NCBI RefSeq assembly: GCF_002160985.1
Contig: NZ_NFLQ01000002.1
Location: forward strand, 186,001-250,000
Source of the DNA: Lachnoclostridium sp. An118
Lineage (GTDB): Bacteria; Bacillota; Clostridia; Lachnospirales; Lachnospiraceae
DNA: 64,000 nucleotides
Reading direction: 5' to 3'
In this document: positions 6,749 through 15,560 of the stretch, one piece after another
Layout: each line of letters opens with the position of its first letter
Position numbering within the stretch: the stretch's first letter is position 1
Program-made: the position numbers and the translations under genes
The notes under the pieces: generated by a model
Told to the model about the DNA's origin: nothing
Database searches by the model: none
The model's input: the letters and a program-made list of their open reading frames with translations, nothing else

Positions 6749-7753
6749 ATGATCAATGACAAGAAAGTATTATTCAGCGGGATGCAGGCAACAGGAAACC
6801 TGACCCTTGGAAACTATCTGGGAGCACTGAAAAACTGGGTCACACTGAGTGATGAGTACGAGTGCTTCTACAGCGTGGTGGACATGCACTCCATCACGGT
6901 GCGGCAGGACCCGGCGACCCTGCGCAGGAGGGCGAGAGCGCTCCTCATCCTCTACATCGCGGCAGGACTGGACCCGAAGAAGAACTGCATATACTACCAG
7001 TCCCATGTGTCGGGACATGCGGAGCTGGCCTGGATACTGAACTGCTTCACCTACATGGGCGAGCTGAACCGGATGACCCAGTTTAAAGACAAGGCGGCCA
7101 AGCACGCGGACAATATCAATGCCGGGCTGTTCACGTACCCGGTGCTGATGGCGGCGGATATCCTCCTCTATCAGGCGGATGTTGTGCCCGTGGGAGTGGA
7201 CCAGAAGCAGCACCTTGAGATCACAAGAGACATAGCGGAGAGGTTCAACAATATTTACGGGGATGTGTTCACTATCCCGGAGGCCTATATAGGAAAGGTG
7301 GGGGCTAAGATCATGAGCCTCCAGGACCCTGCAAAGAAGATGTCCAAATCAGATGAAAACCCCAATGCCAGCATTTACCTCATGGATGACCCGGATACGA
7401 TCATGCGCAAATGCAAGCGGGCTGTGACGGACTCAGAGGCCCAGATCCTTTACAGGGACGAGCAGCCGGGCGTCAAGAACCTCATCAATATCTACAGCGC
7501 CTGCACCGGAAGGACGCCGGAGGAAGTGGTGAAGGAGTTTGACGGCAGGGGCTACGGCGACTTTAAGATGGCTGTGGGCGAGTCTGTTGTTTCCGTCCTT
7601 AAGCCTCTGCAGGATGAGGCGGCAAGGCTTACAAAGGACAAGGCCTATATTGACGGTATTATCAAGGAAAATGCAGAGAAGGCCGGCTACTACGCCAATA
7701 AGACGCTGCGCAAGGTGCAGAAGAAGGTGGGATTTCCGGAGAGAGTACGCTAG
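6749..7753 (+). CDS. trpS: Tryptophanyl-tRNA synthetase
   Basis: A 334-residue class I aminoacyl-tRNA synthetase that charges tRNA-Trp. The HIGH-equivalent is TGNLTLGNY (residues ~15-23) and the KMSKS loop is KKMSKSDENP. Family-typical strings include VDMHSIT, GELNRMTQFKDK, YPVLMAADILLY and VGVDQKQHLE. Length matches bacterial TrpRS. The ATG follows GGGAGG by 8 nt. No T-box leader is seen: only 33 bp separate it from the phosphatase gene, so it is likely expressed from upstream. Confidence 0.97.
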   Translation: MINDKKVLFSGMQATGNLTLGNYLGALKNWVTLSDEYECFYSVVDMHSITVRQDPATLRRRARALLILYIAAGLDPKKNCIYYQSHVSGHAELAWILNCFTYMGELNRMTQFKDKAAKHADNINAGLFTYPVLMAADILLYQADVVPVGVDQKQHLEITRDIAERFNNIYGDVFTIPEAYIGKVGAKIMSLQDPAKKMSKSDENPNASIYLMDDPDTIMRKCKRAVTDSEAQILYRDEQPGVKNLINIYSACTGRTPEEVVKEFDGRGYGDFKMAVGESVVSVLKPLQDEAARLTKDKAYIDGIIKENAEKAGYYANKTLRKVQKKVGFPERVR

Positions 7754-7799
7754 AGCTGGATGAGACAGTACAGAAAAAAGAGATATGGAGGCTTACAGG

Positions 7800-8324
7800 A
7801 TGGCAATACAGACTGCGGGGGAGCAGAAGTATTATGATTTTATAGAGGAGAGGGCCAGGAGCCTGCGGACAGGGATGATCATCTGGATCAGCCTTCTGGC
7901 TGCGGCCCTCATCGCTGTCTTCAACAGCCCGGTCATCGGGGCGGCTCTGGCTGCGGCCGGCGTCCTGCTGGCTGTGCTGAATGTGAGAAACCAGCGGGCC
8001 CTTCGCGCAAAGCTGTCGGGGATTGGAGACAGGGCGGATTTTTTTAATCAGCTGATCGCGCCTGACACGGTGGAGGTGCCGGCCTTCCGCCTGCTCGTGG
8101 CCAGAGAGTATGTCCTCTCCTTCCGAAATGACGTATTTATCTATCGCCTGGACGACATGGACAAGGTGGAGGTTGGACTTGGGCGAGGCGGCGAGAAGGC
8201 ACTGTTCCTTACGGACAGGAGCGGGGAGAGGCACGAGATCGCGAGGAGCGGGGGCAAAGATGACCCGGAGTTTGACAGGGCCTACAGTGCGGTGCGTGAG
8301 CGGCTCGCGCCGGCAGGCAGATAG
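7800..8324 (+). CDS. Small membrane protein with two TM helices and a soluble C-domain
   Basis: An unrecognised protein of about 174 residues. After a charged start (KYYDFIEERARSLRT) come two closely spaced hydrophobic helices (IIWISLLAAALIAVF and VIGAALAAAGVLLAVL). A beta-rich cytosolic domain of about 100 residues follows (EYVLSFRNDVFIYRLDDMDKV), resembling a PH-like fold; that is inference only. I chose the ATG at 7800 because GGAGG lies 8 nt before it; an ATG at 7785 has no site. It follows trpS by 46 bp and ends before a strong bidirectional terminator. Confidence 0.65.
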   Translation: MAIQTAGEQKYYDFIEERARSLRTGMIIWISLLAAALIAVFNSPVIGAALAAAGVLLAVLNVRNQRALRAKLSGIGDRADFFNQLIAPDTVEVPAFRLLVAREYVLSFRNDVFIYRLDDMDKVEVGLGRGGEKALFLTDRSGERHEIARSGGKDDPEFDRAYSAVRERLAPAGR

Positions 8325-8360
8325 ACAGACCGTGTGCGGCTGTGGAAAACAGTCCGGAAG

Positions 8361-8411
8361 AAAAGCTCCCGGGGCAGTGAACATGTGTTGTTCGCGGTCC
8401 CGGGAGCTTTT
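8361..8411. terminator. Bidirectional terminator between the membrane protein gene and prs
   Basis: AAAAGCTCCCGGG (8361-8373) pairs perfectly over 13 bp with CCCGGGAGCTTTT (8399-8411). The A-run on one side and T-run on the other serve both convergent genes. Confidence 0.9.
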
Positions 8412-8423
8412 GGGCTTGTCCGT

Positions 8424-9611
8424 CTATTTTTTTGCATCCAGCTCTTTCTTATGTCTTTCGAGGAGAGCGTGTATCCTTTTGGTCGGGTCGAGGACAGCTC
8501 CGATGGAGATGTCGTGGTTCATAGAATCGATGATCAGCGCAATGAACTTGCTCATGTCCGCGACAGTGAAATAAGGCTTGTTCAGCGTCTCGGGCGGCAG
8601 ATAAGTAAGGTTGGTAGTGATAAGGTGGTCGATATAGCCCTTGCTGTAGTAGTCGTCAAAGATTTCCATACCGTTGGTGAAAAGCCCGAAGGTGGTGCAG
8701 ACGAAGACTCTCGCAGCTCCTCTGTCCTTCAGCTGCTTTGCAACATCCAGCATGCTCTCGCCGGATGAGATCATGTCGTCCACGACGATCAGGTCCTTGC
8801 CTTTGACATCAGAGCCCAGGAATTCGTGGGCCACGATAGGATTTTTGCCGTTCACGATGGTGGAGTAATCGCGGCGCTTGTAGAACATGCCCATCTCCAC
8901 GCCGAGCACATTGGAAAAGTAGACCGCTCTGTGCATGGCGCCCTCGTCCGGGCTGACGATCATCAGGTGCTCCTTGTCCAGTATCAGGTCGGGCTCGGCC
9001 CGCAGGAGCGCCTTCATGAACTGGTAGGGTGGGTTGAAATTGTCAAAGCCGATGAGGGGGATGGCGTTCTGGACTCTCGGGTCATGGGCGTCGAAGGTCA
9101 TGATGTTGGACACCCCCATGTCCACCAGCTCCCGCAGAGCCATGGCACAGTCAAGAGACTCCCGCTTCGTGCGCTTGTGCTGGCGGCTTTCATATAAGAA
9201 GGGCATCAGCACATTGACTCTGTGGGCCTTTCCGTTGGCTGCTGAGATGATGCGTTTCAGGTCCTGGTAGTGGTCGTCCGGAGACATGTGGTTTAAGTGG
9301 CCATTTACAGAGTAGGTCAGGCTGTAATTGCACACATCCACCATCACAAAGAGGTCTTTTCCCCGGACCGTCTCCTTGATGAGCCCCTTTGCCTCGCCGC
9401 TTCCGAAGCGGGGACAGTGGCACTCGATCAGGTAGTTGTCCATCTGGTAGGAAGAAAAGACAGGTGAGCTGAGAGCCTCCTTTGAAGTATCCTTCCGAAA
9501 CTGTACGATATAGTCATTTACCTTTTTCCCAAGCTCCGTGCAGCTCTCCAGAGCCGCGATCTTTAAGGGAGCCACAGGCAGGGTCCGTTCCAGTACTTTT
9601 AAATCTGACAT
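8424..9611 (-). CDS. prs: Ribose-phosphate pyrophosphokinase (long, divergent form)
   Basis: A 395-residue PRPP synthetase that makes phosphoribosyl pyrophosphate from ribose-5-phosphate and ATP. The PRPP-binding loop is IVVDDMISSGESMLD, and the catalytic flexible loop region reads YESRQHKRTKRESLD, followed by the FDAHDPRVQN equivalent of the usual DLHAGQIQ. The protein is about 80 residues longer than the common 315-residue form, with an extended N-terminus (residues 1-80). It belongs to a branch seen in Clostridia rather than the Bacillus type, so allosteric sites may differ. AGGAGG lies upstream of the ATG, with a predicted promoter at 9646-9675. Confidence 0.92.
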   Translation of the reverse strand: MSDLKVLERTLPVAPLKIAALESCTELGKKVNDYIVQFRKDTSKEALSSPVFSSYQMDNYLIECHCPRFGSGEAKGLIKETVRGKDLFVMVDVCNYSLTYSVNGHLNHMSPDDHYQDLKRIISAANGKAHRVNVLMPFLYESRQHKRTKRESLDCAMALRELVDMGVSNIMTFDAHDPRVQNAIPLIGFDNFNPPYQFMKALLRAEPDLILDKEHLMIVSPDEGAMHRAVYFSNVLGVEMGMFYKRRDYSTIVNGKNPIVAHEFLGSDVKGKDLIVVDDMISSGESMLDVAKQLKDRGAARVFVCTTFGLFTNGMEIFDDYYSKGYIDHLITTNLTYLPPETLNKPYFTVADMSKFIALIIDSMNHDISIGAVLDPTKRIHALLERHKKELDAKK

Positions 9612-9645
9612 AGGTTCCTCCAGTCATATATTTTTTCACCTATTA

Positions 9646-9675
9646 TTTATAGCACTTTTGTGGTAAAATGGTCAA
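9646..9675 (-). promoter_or_regulatory. Sigma-A promoter of prs
   Basis: On the minus strand TTGACC (9675-9670) and TATAAA (9651-9646) are separated by 18 bp. The same region carries a GGTCAA direct repeat with a 12-bp period (from 9670) that could belong to the divergent promoter. Confidence 0.6.
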
Positions 9676-9732
9676 CTGATCGGTCAAAATATGTTATACT
9701 TTATTAGATAAGAAGCGATAGAGGTATTTTAT

Positions 9733-11046
9733 ATGGCACACAGACATATCATCAAGAGCATAGAGCCCGGCAGTATTGCAGAGGAGCTGGGCATAGAGAA
9801 GGGGGATGTCCTTTTATCCATCAATGACCAGGAGATAGAGGATGTCTTTGACTATCATTTTTACGTCAATGACGAGCAGCTTGTGCTTACTATAGAGAAG
9901 CCGGACGGGGAAGAGTGGGAGCTGGAGATCGAGAAGGACTATGAGGAGGACCTGGGGATCGAGTTTGAGCAGGGACTCATGGATGAGTACCGCTCCTGCA
10001 GAAATAAATGTATTTTCTGCTTTATCGACCAGATGCCGAAGGGGATGCGGGACACGCTCTACTTCAAAGACGACGACTCAAGACTCTCCTTTCTGCAGGG
10101 AAACTATGTGACGCTGACCAATATGAGCGACCATGACATTGACAGGATCATCCGGTATCACCTGGAGCCTATCAACATTTCCTTCCACACGACGAACCCG
10201 GAGCTGCGCTGTCAGATGCTCCACAACCGGTTTGCCGGGGAGGCGCTGAGGAAGGTGGACAGGCTCTATGAGGCGGGAATTGAGATGAACGGCCAGATCG
10301 TCCTCTGCCGGGGCATCAATGACGGGGAGGAGCTGGAGAGGAGTATCCGGGATCTGGCGGGGTATCTGCCCTATCTGCAGAGCGTCTCCGTGGTACCGGT
10401 GGGGCTGACGAGATACAGGGATGGCCTGTATCCGCTGGAGCCCTTCACCCCGGAGGATGCCCGAAAGGTGCTGGAGGTGGTCCGCCGCTGGCAGGATGAA
10501 CTGTACGAAAAGTGGGGGACTCATTTTATCCATGCCGGGGATGAGTGGTATCTGCTGGCCGGGGAGGATATGCCGCCACAGGAGCGGTACGATGGGTATC
10601 TGCAGCTGGAGAACGGCGTGGGGATGATGCGGCTCCTGGAAGATGAGTTCAGGGAGGCGTTTGAGAAGCTCCCCGGCGATGAGATGCCCCGGGAGGTGTC
10701 CGTGGCAACCGGGAAGCTGGCCTACCCCCTCATATGCAGCATGGCGGAGAAGCTGAAGAGCCGGTATCCCGGGACAGTGATACACACCTACCAGATAGAG
10801 AACCGTTTTTTCGGGGAGAGGATCACCGTGGCGGGGCTTGTCACCGGACAGGACCTGAAGGAGCAGCTGTCCGGAAAGAAGCTGGGAAAGGCGCTGCTCC
10901 TTCCCTGCAACATGTTCCGCAGCCAGGAGGAGGTCTTCCTGGATGACATGACCCTCGATGAGCTGAAAGATGCTTTACAATCCGAGATAGATATTGTAAA
11001 ATCAAGCGGGCAGGATTTTATTGATGCCGTTCTGAGACAACGATAG
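9733..11046 (+). CDS. DUF512 protein: PDZ, radical-SAM-like and DUF512 domains
   Basis: A 437-residue conserved protein. Residues ~1-65 form a PDZ-like domain (IKSIEPGSIAEELGIEKGDVLLSIN, shortened here as PGSIAEELGI). A Cys motif C89-x3-C93-x2-C96 (CRNKCIFCF) is of the radical-SAM type that holds a [4Fe-4S] cluster. The C-terminal half is DUF512, with FFGERITVAGLVTGQD and PCNMFR. It lies directly upstream of der, an arrangement conserved in Clostridia, which hints at a role with ribosomes or tRNA; the reaction is unknown. The first codon follows a weak AGAGG. It is transcribed away from prs. Confidence 0.9.
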   Translation: MAHRHIIKSIEPGSIAEELGIEKGDVLLSINDQEIEDVFDYHFYVNDEQLVLTIEKPDGEEWELEIEKDYEEDLGIEFEQGLMDEYRSCRNKCIFCFIDQMPKGMRDTLYFKDDDSRLSFLQGNYVTLTNMSDHDIDRIIRYHLEPINISFHTTNPELRCQMLHNRFAGEALRKVDRLYEAGIEMNGQIVLCRGINDGEELERSIRDLAGYLPYLQSVSVVPVGLTRYRDGLYPLEPFTPEDARKVLEVVRRWQDELYEKWGTHFIHAGDEWYLLAGEDMPPQERYDGYLQLENGVGMMRLLEDEFREAFEKLPGDEMPREVSVATGKLAYPLICSMAEKLKSRYPGTVIHTYQIENRFFGERITVAGLVTGQDLKEQLSGKKLGKALLLPCNMFRSQEEVFLDDMTLDELKDALQSEIDIVKSSGQDFIDAVLRQR

Positions 11047-11106
11047 GAAAACCGGCTGTCTGACGGCCGGGGAACAGATAAGCAATAGAGTGAAAAGGAG
11101 ACCAAT

Positions 11107-12435
11107 ATGAGCAAACCAGTGGTGGCCGTCGTGGGGCGGCCAAATGTGGGGAAATCCACTTTGTTTAACGTGCTGGCCGGTGAGAAGATCTCTATCGTAA
11201 AGGACACGCCGGGGGTGACCCGGGACCGCATTTACGCGGACGTGTCATGGCTGGACCGGGAGTTTACGCTGATAGATACGGGGGGGATCGAGCCGGAGAG
11301 CAGGGATATCATCCTCTCCCAGATGCGGGAGCAGGCACAGATCGCCATAGACACGGCGGATGTCATTCTCTTCCTGACAGATGTGCGGCAGGGGCTGCAG
11401 GATGCGGACGCCAAGGTGGCGGATATGCTGCGGCGTTCCGGGAAGCCGGTAGTCCTCGTGGTGAACAAGGTAGACAGCTTTGACAAATTTATGGCTGATG
11501 TGTATGAATTCTATAATCTGGGCATCGGGGACCCCATTCCCATCTCCGCCTCCTCCAGGCTGGGACTGGGAGATATGCTGGACGCTCTGATCGCTCATTT
11601 CCCGGAGCATGCAGGGGAAGAGGAGGAGGACGAGCGGCCCCGGGTGGCCATCGTAGGAAAGCCCAATGTGGGGAAATCCTCCATCATCAACAAGCTCCTT
11701 GGGGAGCAGAGGGTGATCGTGTCCGATATCGCAGGAACTACCAGGGATGCCATTGACACGGAGGTGGTCCACGATGGGAAAGAGTACGTGTTCATAGATA
11801 CAGCGGGGCTCCGCCGGAAGAACAAGATAAAGGAGGAGCTGGAGCGGTACAGCATCATCCGCACAGTGACGGCTGTGGAGCGGGCGGACGTGGTCCTTGT
11901 GGTCATCGATGCCACGGAGGGAGTCACGGAGCAGGACGCCAAGATCGCGGGCATTGCCCACGAGAGGGGCAAGGGCATCATCATCGTGGTGAACAAGTGG
12001 GATGCCATCGAGAAGAACGACAAGACCATGCGGGAGTATGAGAGCAAGGTGCGCCAGGTCCTCTCCTTCATGCCCTACGCAGAGATCATGTATGTGTCAG
12101 CCAAGAGCGGCCAGAGGCTTCCCAAGCTGTTTGAAAAGATCGATATGGTCATCCAGAACCAGACCCTGCGGGTGCCGACAGGTGTCCTCAACGAGATCAT
12201 GATGGAGGCTGTGGCCATGCAGCAGCCCCCCTCGGACAAGGGAAAGAGGCTGAAGCTCTTCTATATCACCCAGGTGGCAGTGAAGCCCCCCACCTTTGTC
12301 ATCTTTGTCAATGACAAGGAGCTGATGCATTTTTCATACACCAGGTATCTGGAAAATAAAATCCGGGAGGCCTTTGGGTTTAAGGGGACATCTCTTAAAT
12401 TCTTTATCCGCCAGCGGAAGGAGAAGGAGCAGTGA
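11107..12435 (+). CDS. der: Ribosome-assembly GTPase Der (EngA)
   Basis: A 442-residue tandem GTPase needed for 50S ribosome maturation. The two G domains each show a P-loop: GRPNVGKST near residue 10 and GKPNVGKSS near residue 182. The G4 motifs are NKVD and NKWD, and [12 protein letters not shown] mark the G3 regions. A C-terminal KH-like domain ends the protein. An AAAAGGAG site precedes the ATG by 6 nt. The stop overlaps the first possible codon of plsY, so der, plsY and gpsA form one operon. Confidence 0.97.
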   Translation: MSKPVVAVVGRPNVGKSTLFNVLAGEKISIVKDTPGVTRDRIYADVSWLDREFTLIDTGGIEPESRDIILSQMREQAQIAIDTADVILFLTDVRQGLQDADAKVADMLRRSGKPVVLVVNKVDSFDKFMADVYEFYNLGIGDPIPISASSRLGLGDMLDALIAHFPEHAGEEEEDERPRVAIVGKPNVGKSSIINKLLGEQRVIVSDIAGTTRDAIDTEVVHDGKEYVFIDTAGLRRKNKIKEELERYSIIRTVTAVERADVVLVVIDATEGVTEQDAKIAGIAHERGKGIIIVVNKWDAIEKNDKTMREYESKVRQVLSFMPYAEIMYVSAKSGQRLPKLFEKIDMVIQNQTLRVPTGVLNEIMMEAVAMQQPPSDKGKRLKLFYITQVAVKPPTFVIFVNDKELMHFSYTRYLENKIREAFGFKGTSLKFFIRQRKEKEQ

Positions 12436-12437
12436 TC

Positions 12438-13085
12438 ATGATAGAACGAGTCATTTGTCTGGCCATCGGCTATGCCTTCGGGCTCATCCAGACCGGATAT
12501 CTGTACGGAAAGACGCAGCATATTGATATACGGACAAAGGGAAGCGGAAATGCGGGGACCACCAACGCCCTGCGGACCATGGGCTGGAAGGCGGGTGTCA
12601 TCACCCTCCTTGGGGACTGTCTTAAATGCGTGTTCGCTGTTCTGGTGGTGCGACTGATATTTGGCGGAGCGCACGGCGACATCATGCCGGTGCTGTCCCA
12701 GTACGCGGGCCTTGGGGCCATCCTGGGGCACAATTATCCCTTCTATATGAAGTTTAAGGGCGGCAAGGGTATTGCGGTCACGGCCGGCATCATCATCACC
12801 ACATGGAATATCTGGATCATGCTGATCTGCCTGGCTGTGTTCCTTGGCAGCGTGGCGGCCACCAAGTACGTGTCCGTAGGCTCCCTTGTGGTCGTGGTTA
12901 CATATTTTATCTGTGTGGTGGTGTACGGACAGATGGGAGGCTTTCATGTGGACGGCAGCCATCTCACTGAAATGTACGTGTTGGCGGCGCTTGTGGTCGT
13001 CTCGGCCTTTTACAAGCACAGGGCCAATATCGGGCGGCTGCTGCACGGCACGGAGAACAAGCTGAGCGTGGGGAAGAGTAAGTAG
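12438..13085 (+). CDS. plsY: Acyl-phosphate glycerol-3-phosphate acyltransferase PlsY
   Basis: A 215-residue polytopic membrane enzyme that transfers the acyl group from acyl-phosphate to glycerol-3-phosphate, the first step of phospholipid synthesis. It shows the three PlsY loops: GSGNAGTTNALRTMG, GHNYPFYMKFKGGKG and HRANIGRLL near the C-terminus. I chose the ATG at 12438, 9 nt after AAGGAG. A GTG at 12432 overlaps the der stop and is too close to the site. gpsA, which makes the substrate, follows in the same direction. Confidence 0.95.
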   Translation: MIERVICLAIGYAFGLIQTGYLYGKTQHIDIRTKGSGNAGTTNALRTMGWKAGVITLLGDCLKCVFAVLVVRLIFGGAHGDIMPVLSQYAGLGAILGHNYPFYMKFKGGKGIAVTAGIIITTWNIWIMLICLAVFLGSVAATKYVSVGSLVVVVTYFICVVVYGQMGGFHVDGSHLTEMYVLAALVVVSAFYKHRANIGRLLHGTENKLSVGKSK

Positions 13086-13187
13086 GAACGGCGATGCGAG
13101 CCGTTGATATAAAAAGAACATGCTATATAAGAACATACGGTCCTGCTGCGCCCGCGGCAGCGGGAAGGGCCGGGAAGGAGGAAGATC

Positions 13188-14198
13188 ATGGCAAAAGTTG
13201 GGATCATGGGAGCCGGAAGCTGGGGGACAGCCCTGTCGCTGCTCCTACACAAGAACGGACACGAGGTGACCGTCTGGTCCATCAATGAGGAGGAAGTGGA
13301 GATGCTCTCCAGGGAGAGAGAGCACAAGAGCAAGCTGCCCGGTGTGAAGCTTCCGGAGGATATGGAGTTCACCACAGACATGGAGAAGACCGTAAGGGAC
13401 AAGGATTTCGTCGTCCTGGCAGTGCCCTCTACTTTTACGAGAAGTACGGCCAGAAGCATGCGCCCTTTCATCAAAGAGGGACAGCTTCTGGTGAATGTGG
13501 CAAAGGGCATTGAGGAGTCCACACTGATGACTCTCTCCGAGCAGATCGAGGCGGAGATTCCTCAGGCAAACGTGGCTGTCCTGTCCGGACCCAGCCATGC
13601 GGAAGAAGTGGGACGGCAGATCCCCACAAGTGTGGTTGTGGGCGCAAAGACAAAGGAGACCGCAGAGTACCTCCAGGAGATGTTCATGAACGAGGTGTTC
13701 CGCGTCTATACAAGCCCGGATATCCTGGGCATTGAGCTGGGGGGGTCCCTGAAAAATGTCATCGCCTTGGCTGCGGGCATGGCGGACGGACTGGGCTACG
13801 GGGACAACACAAAGGCGGCCCTCATCACGAGAGGCATCCACGAGATCGCGCGCCTGGGTGTCAAGATGGGCGGAGCCCTGGAGAGCTTTATGGGACTTAC
13901 TGGCATCGGCGACCTGATCGTGACCTGCGCCAGTGTCCACAGCCGGAACCGGAAGGCCGGCTACCTGATGGGGCAGGGCAAGACCATGCAGGAGGCCATG
14001 GACGAGGTGAAGATGGTGGTGGAGGGCGTTTACTCCACAAAAGCCGCTGTAGCCCTCGGAAAGAAATACGGTGTGGATCTTCCTATCATCGAGCAGGTCA
14101 ATGCCATCCTCTTTGAGGGGAAGGATGCAAGGGAAGCAGTCTACGACCTGATGATGCGCGAGGGGAAGGCAGAGCACAATGCGAAGCCGTGGAGCTAA
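13188..14198 (+). CDS. gpsA: Glycerol-3-phosphate dehydrogenase [NAD(P)+]
   Basis: A 336-residue GpsA that reduces dihydroxyacetone phosphate to glycerol-3-phosphate. The nucleotide-binding GAGSWGTA is at residues 8-15; VAKGIE, SGPSHAEEV, GGSLKNVIALAAG (with the catalytic lysine) and FMGLTGIGDL are all present. Length is normal. A GGAAGGAGG site lies 6 nt upstream. It supplies plsY's substrate and is separated from it by 102 bp. The TAA stop is 2 bp from the end of the MITE-like element that carries its terminator. Confidence 0.96.
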   Translation: MAKVGIMGAGSWGTALSLLLHKNGHEVTVWSINEEEVEMLSREREHKSKLPGVKLPEDMEFTTDMEKTVRDKDFVVLAVPSTFTRSTARSMRPFIKEGQLLVNVAKGIEESTLMTLSEQIEAEIPQANVAVLSGPSHAEEVGRQIPTSVVVGAKTKETAEYLQEMFMNEVFRVYTSPDILGIELGGSLKNVIALAAGMADGLGYGDNTKAALITRGIHEIARLGVKMGGALESFMGLTGIGDLIVTCASVHSRNRKAGYLMGQGKTMQEAMDEVKMVVEGVYSTKAAVALGKKYGVDLPIIEQVNAILFEGKDAREAVYDLMMREGKAEHNAKPWS

Positions 14199-14200
14199 AT

Positions 14201-14477
14201 GGGGACGTAATATTCTTCAAAAGTGTTACGTCCGGATTTAAACCAACTGGTGTGTAATTGTGTCAGATGAACCAATGCAGTGTTTGGTTTCGTTTGACGG
14301 ATCATAAAGAAAAAGCGAGAGTTTCTCCCGTGTTTTACGGAAGAGGCTCTCGCTTTTTTGACAGATAAATCATCACTTTTTATGGGAAATGTGTAAAAAG
14401 ATAGTTGTGGGTTTACACAATTACACACCAGTTAAAGTGATTCCGGACGTAATACTTTTTAAAAGGATTACGTCCCC
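14201..14477. mobile_element. MITE-like element with ~70-bp terminal inverted repeats
   Basis: The left end (GGGGACGTAATATTCTT, from 14201) and the right end (reverse complement GGGGACGTAATCCTTTTT, to 14477) are inverted copies. The match extends about 70 bp inward through ACTGGTGTGTAATTGTGT. Each arm also contains an internal ACGTAAT/GTTACGTCC dyad. The 277-bp element encodes no protein and exactly fills the gap between the gpsA and LysR-gene stops. No clear target duplication is seen. Confidence 0.75.
14310..14359. terminator. Intrinsic terminator inside the MITE-like element
   Basis: AAAAAGCGAGAG (14310-14321) pairs with CTCTCGCTTTTT (14347-14358), with an inner CCGT/ACGG stem in the loop. 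A- and T-runs flank it, so it can stop both gpsA and the convergent LysR transcript. Confidence 0.88.
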
Positions 14478-14479
14478 TA

Positions 14480-15367
14480 TTAAACAGTTGCGTGCCGCCT
14501 GACGAAGTCTTTGAAGTCGTTGATGGCGGGCGCCTGGTACACGTCCTTCAGGGTGCACATGTAGAACATCCGCTCCCAGGTGGGATTGACGATGCGGATG
14601 ATCTGCACCGGCATGTAGGCAAGGAGAGCCATGTGGGGCACCACAGCGATGCCGAAGCCGGCGGACACAAGACCTGCCACAGCCTGGTCCTCCTCTACCT
14701 CGTAAGTATACTGGGGCTGGCCTTTGCACTCCTTGAACAGCCTGTCGATGATGGGGCGCAGACCGCTCCGCCGGGAAAAACCAATATGGGGATAGGGAAG
14801 CGTGTCGGCCAGGTCTATCTCATCCCGGGTGCACAGCGGATGGCCGTTGGGAACGATCAGGACCAGCTCCTGCTTGGCGACGGGAACGAACTCAATAGAC
14901 GGCTCGTTTTCCATTTTTGAGCAGAAGGCGATATCGTACTTCCGGTTCTTCAGCCCCTCGATCATGTCCGGCGTAAGGCCGGTGGAGTTGTGAAAGCGGA
15001 AATCAATGTTCTGTTTTGGATGTTCCTTTAGATAGTCCCGCACCAGGCCGGGGACGAGCTGTGTGCTCAGCGTGCGCAGCATGGCGATGTCGATCTGCCC
15101 CTCGCCGCTGCCCGTCATCTGCAGCTTGTTTACACTGGAGTCCAGAATGCTCAGAGACTGCTCCACATCCTCGAGAAAGGCCTGCCCGCACTTGGTCAGG
15201 ACGACATTGCGCCCCTCCTTTTCGAACAGCTTTACCCCAAGCTCGCTTTCCAGAGACGAGATGGCGTGGCTGAGGCTGGGCTGTGTGATAGACAGCAGCT
15301 CCGCTGCCCTTGTGTAGTGCTCCAGATGGGCGAGGGTCACAAAATACCGTAAATGATATAGGTTCAT
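14480..15367 (-). CDS. LysR-type transcriptional regulator of the hydroaromatic cluster
   Basis: A 295-residue LysR regulator with an N-terminal winged helix-turn-helix (residues ~1-60, AAELLSITQPSLSHAISSLE) and a two-lobed effector domain. LysR proteins bind T-N11-A boxes and activate when they bind a pathway metabolite. It is transcribed away from the operon at 15561, the classic arrangement for LysR control of a neighbour. The shared 193-bp region holds candidate boxes and a near-consensus promoter. AGGAGG lies 7 nt before the ATG. Quinate, shikimate or a dehydro form are likely effectors, inferred from the neighbouring genes. Confidence 0.92.
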   Translation of the reverse strand: MNLYHLRYFVTLAHLEHYTRAAELLSITQPSLSHAISSLESELGVKLFEKEGRNVVLTKCGQAFLEDVEQSLSILDSSVNKLQMTGSGEGQIDIAMLRTLSTQLVPGLVRDYLKEHPKQNIDFRFHNSTGLTPDMIEGLKNRKYDIAFCSKMENEPSIEFVPVAKQELVLIVPNGHPLCTRDEIDLADTLPYPHIGFSRRSGLRPIIDRLFKECKGQPQYTYEVEEDQAVAGLVSAGFGIAVVPHMALLAYMPVQIIRIVNPTWERMFYMCTLKDVYQAPAINDFKDFVRRHATV

Positions 15368-15407
15368 CGAGGTTCCTCCTGTGTATATATTGGATATATT
15401 TTATCAC

Positions 15408-15427
15408 AAACTATAAATAGTTTCTAT
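15408..15427. promoter_or_regulatory. Candidate LysR operator
   Basis: AAACTAT-AA-ATAGTTT (15408-15423) is a perfect 7-bp inverted repeat. Overlapping it, ATAA-N7-CTAT (15413-15427) fits the T-N11-A LysR box. Its centre (15420) is about 65 bp upstream of the predicted start near 15485, the usual place for the LysR recognition site. Confidence 0.6.
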
Positions 15428-15449
15428 GAATTCGTGCTATATTATGAAT

Positions 15450-15478
15450 TTGTTTTTATTTTAACAATAGAATATAAT
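15450..15478 (+). promoter_or_regulatory. Sigma-A promoter of the hydroaromatic operon
   Basis: TTGTTT (15450-15455) and a perfect TATAAT (15473-15478) are separated by 17 bp. The spacer contains TTTTAACAA, part of a 17-bp word also found at 29169-29185 upstream of aroE-aroD. Confidence 0.75.
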
Positions 15479-15560
15479 AAAGGCATAGTAAATATCACAA
15501 GATTGAACGAAGAAAAAGTGAGAGAAGTGTTCAATTTTAACAACGGAAGGAGAAAAAACT

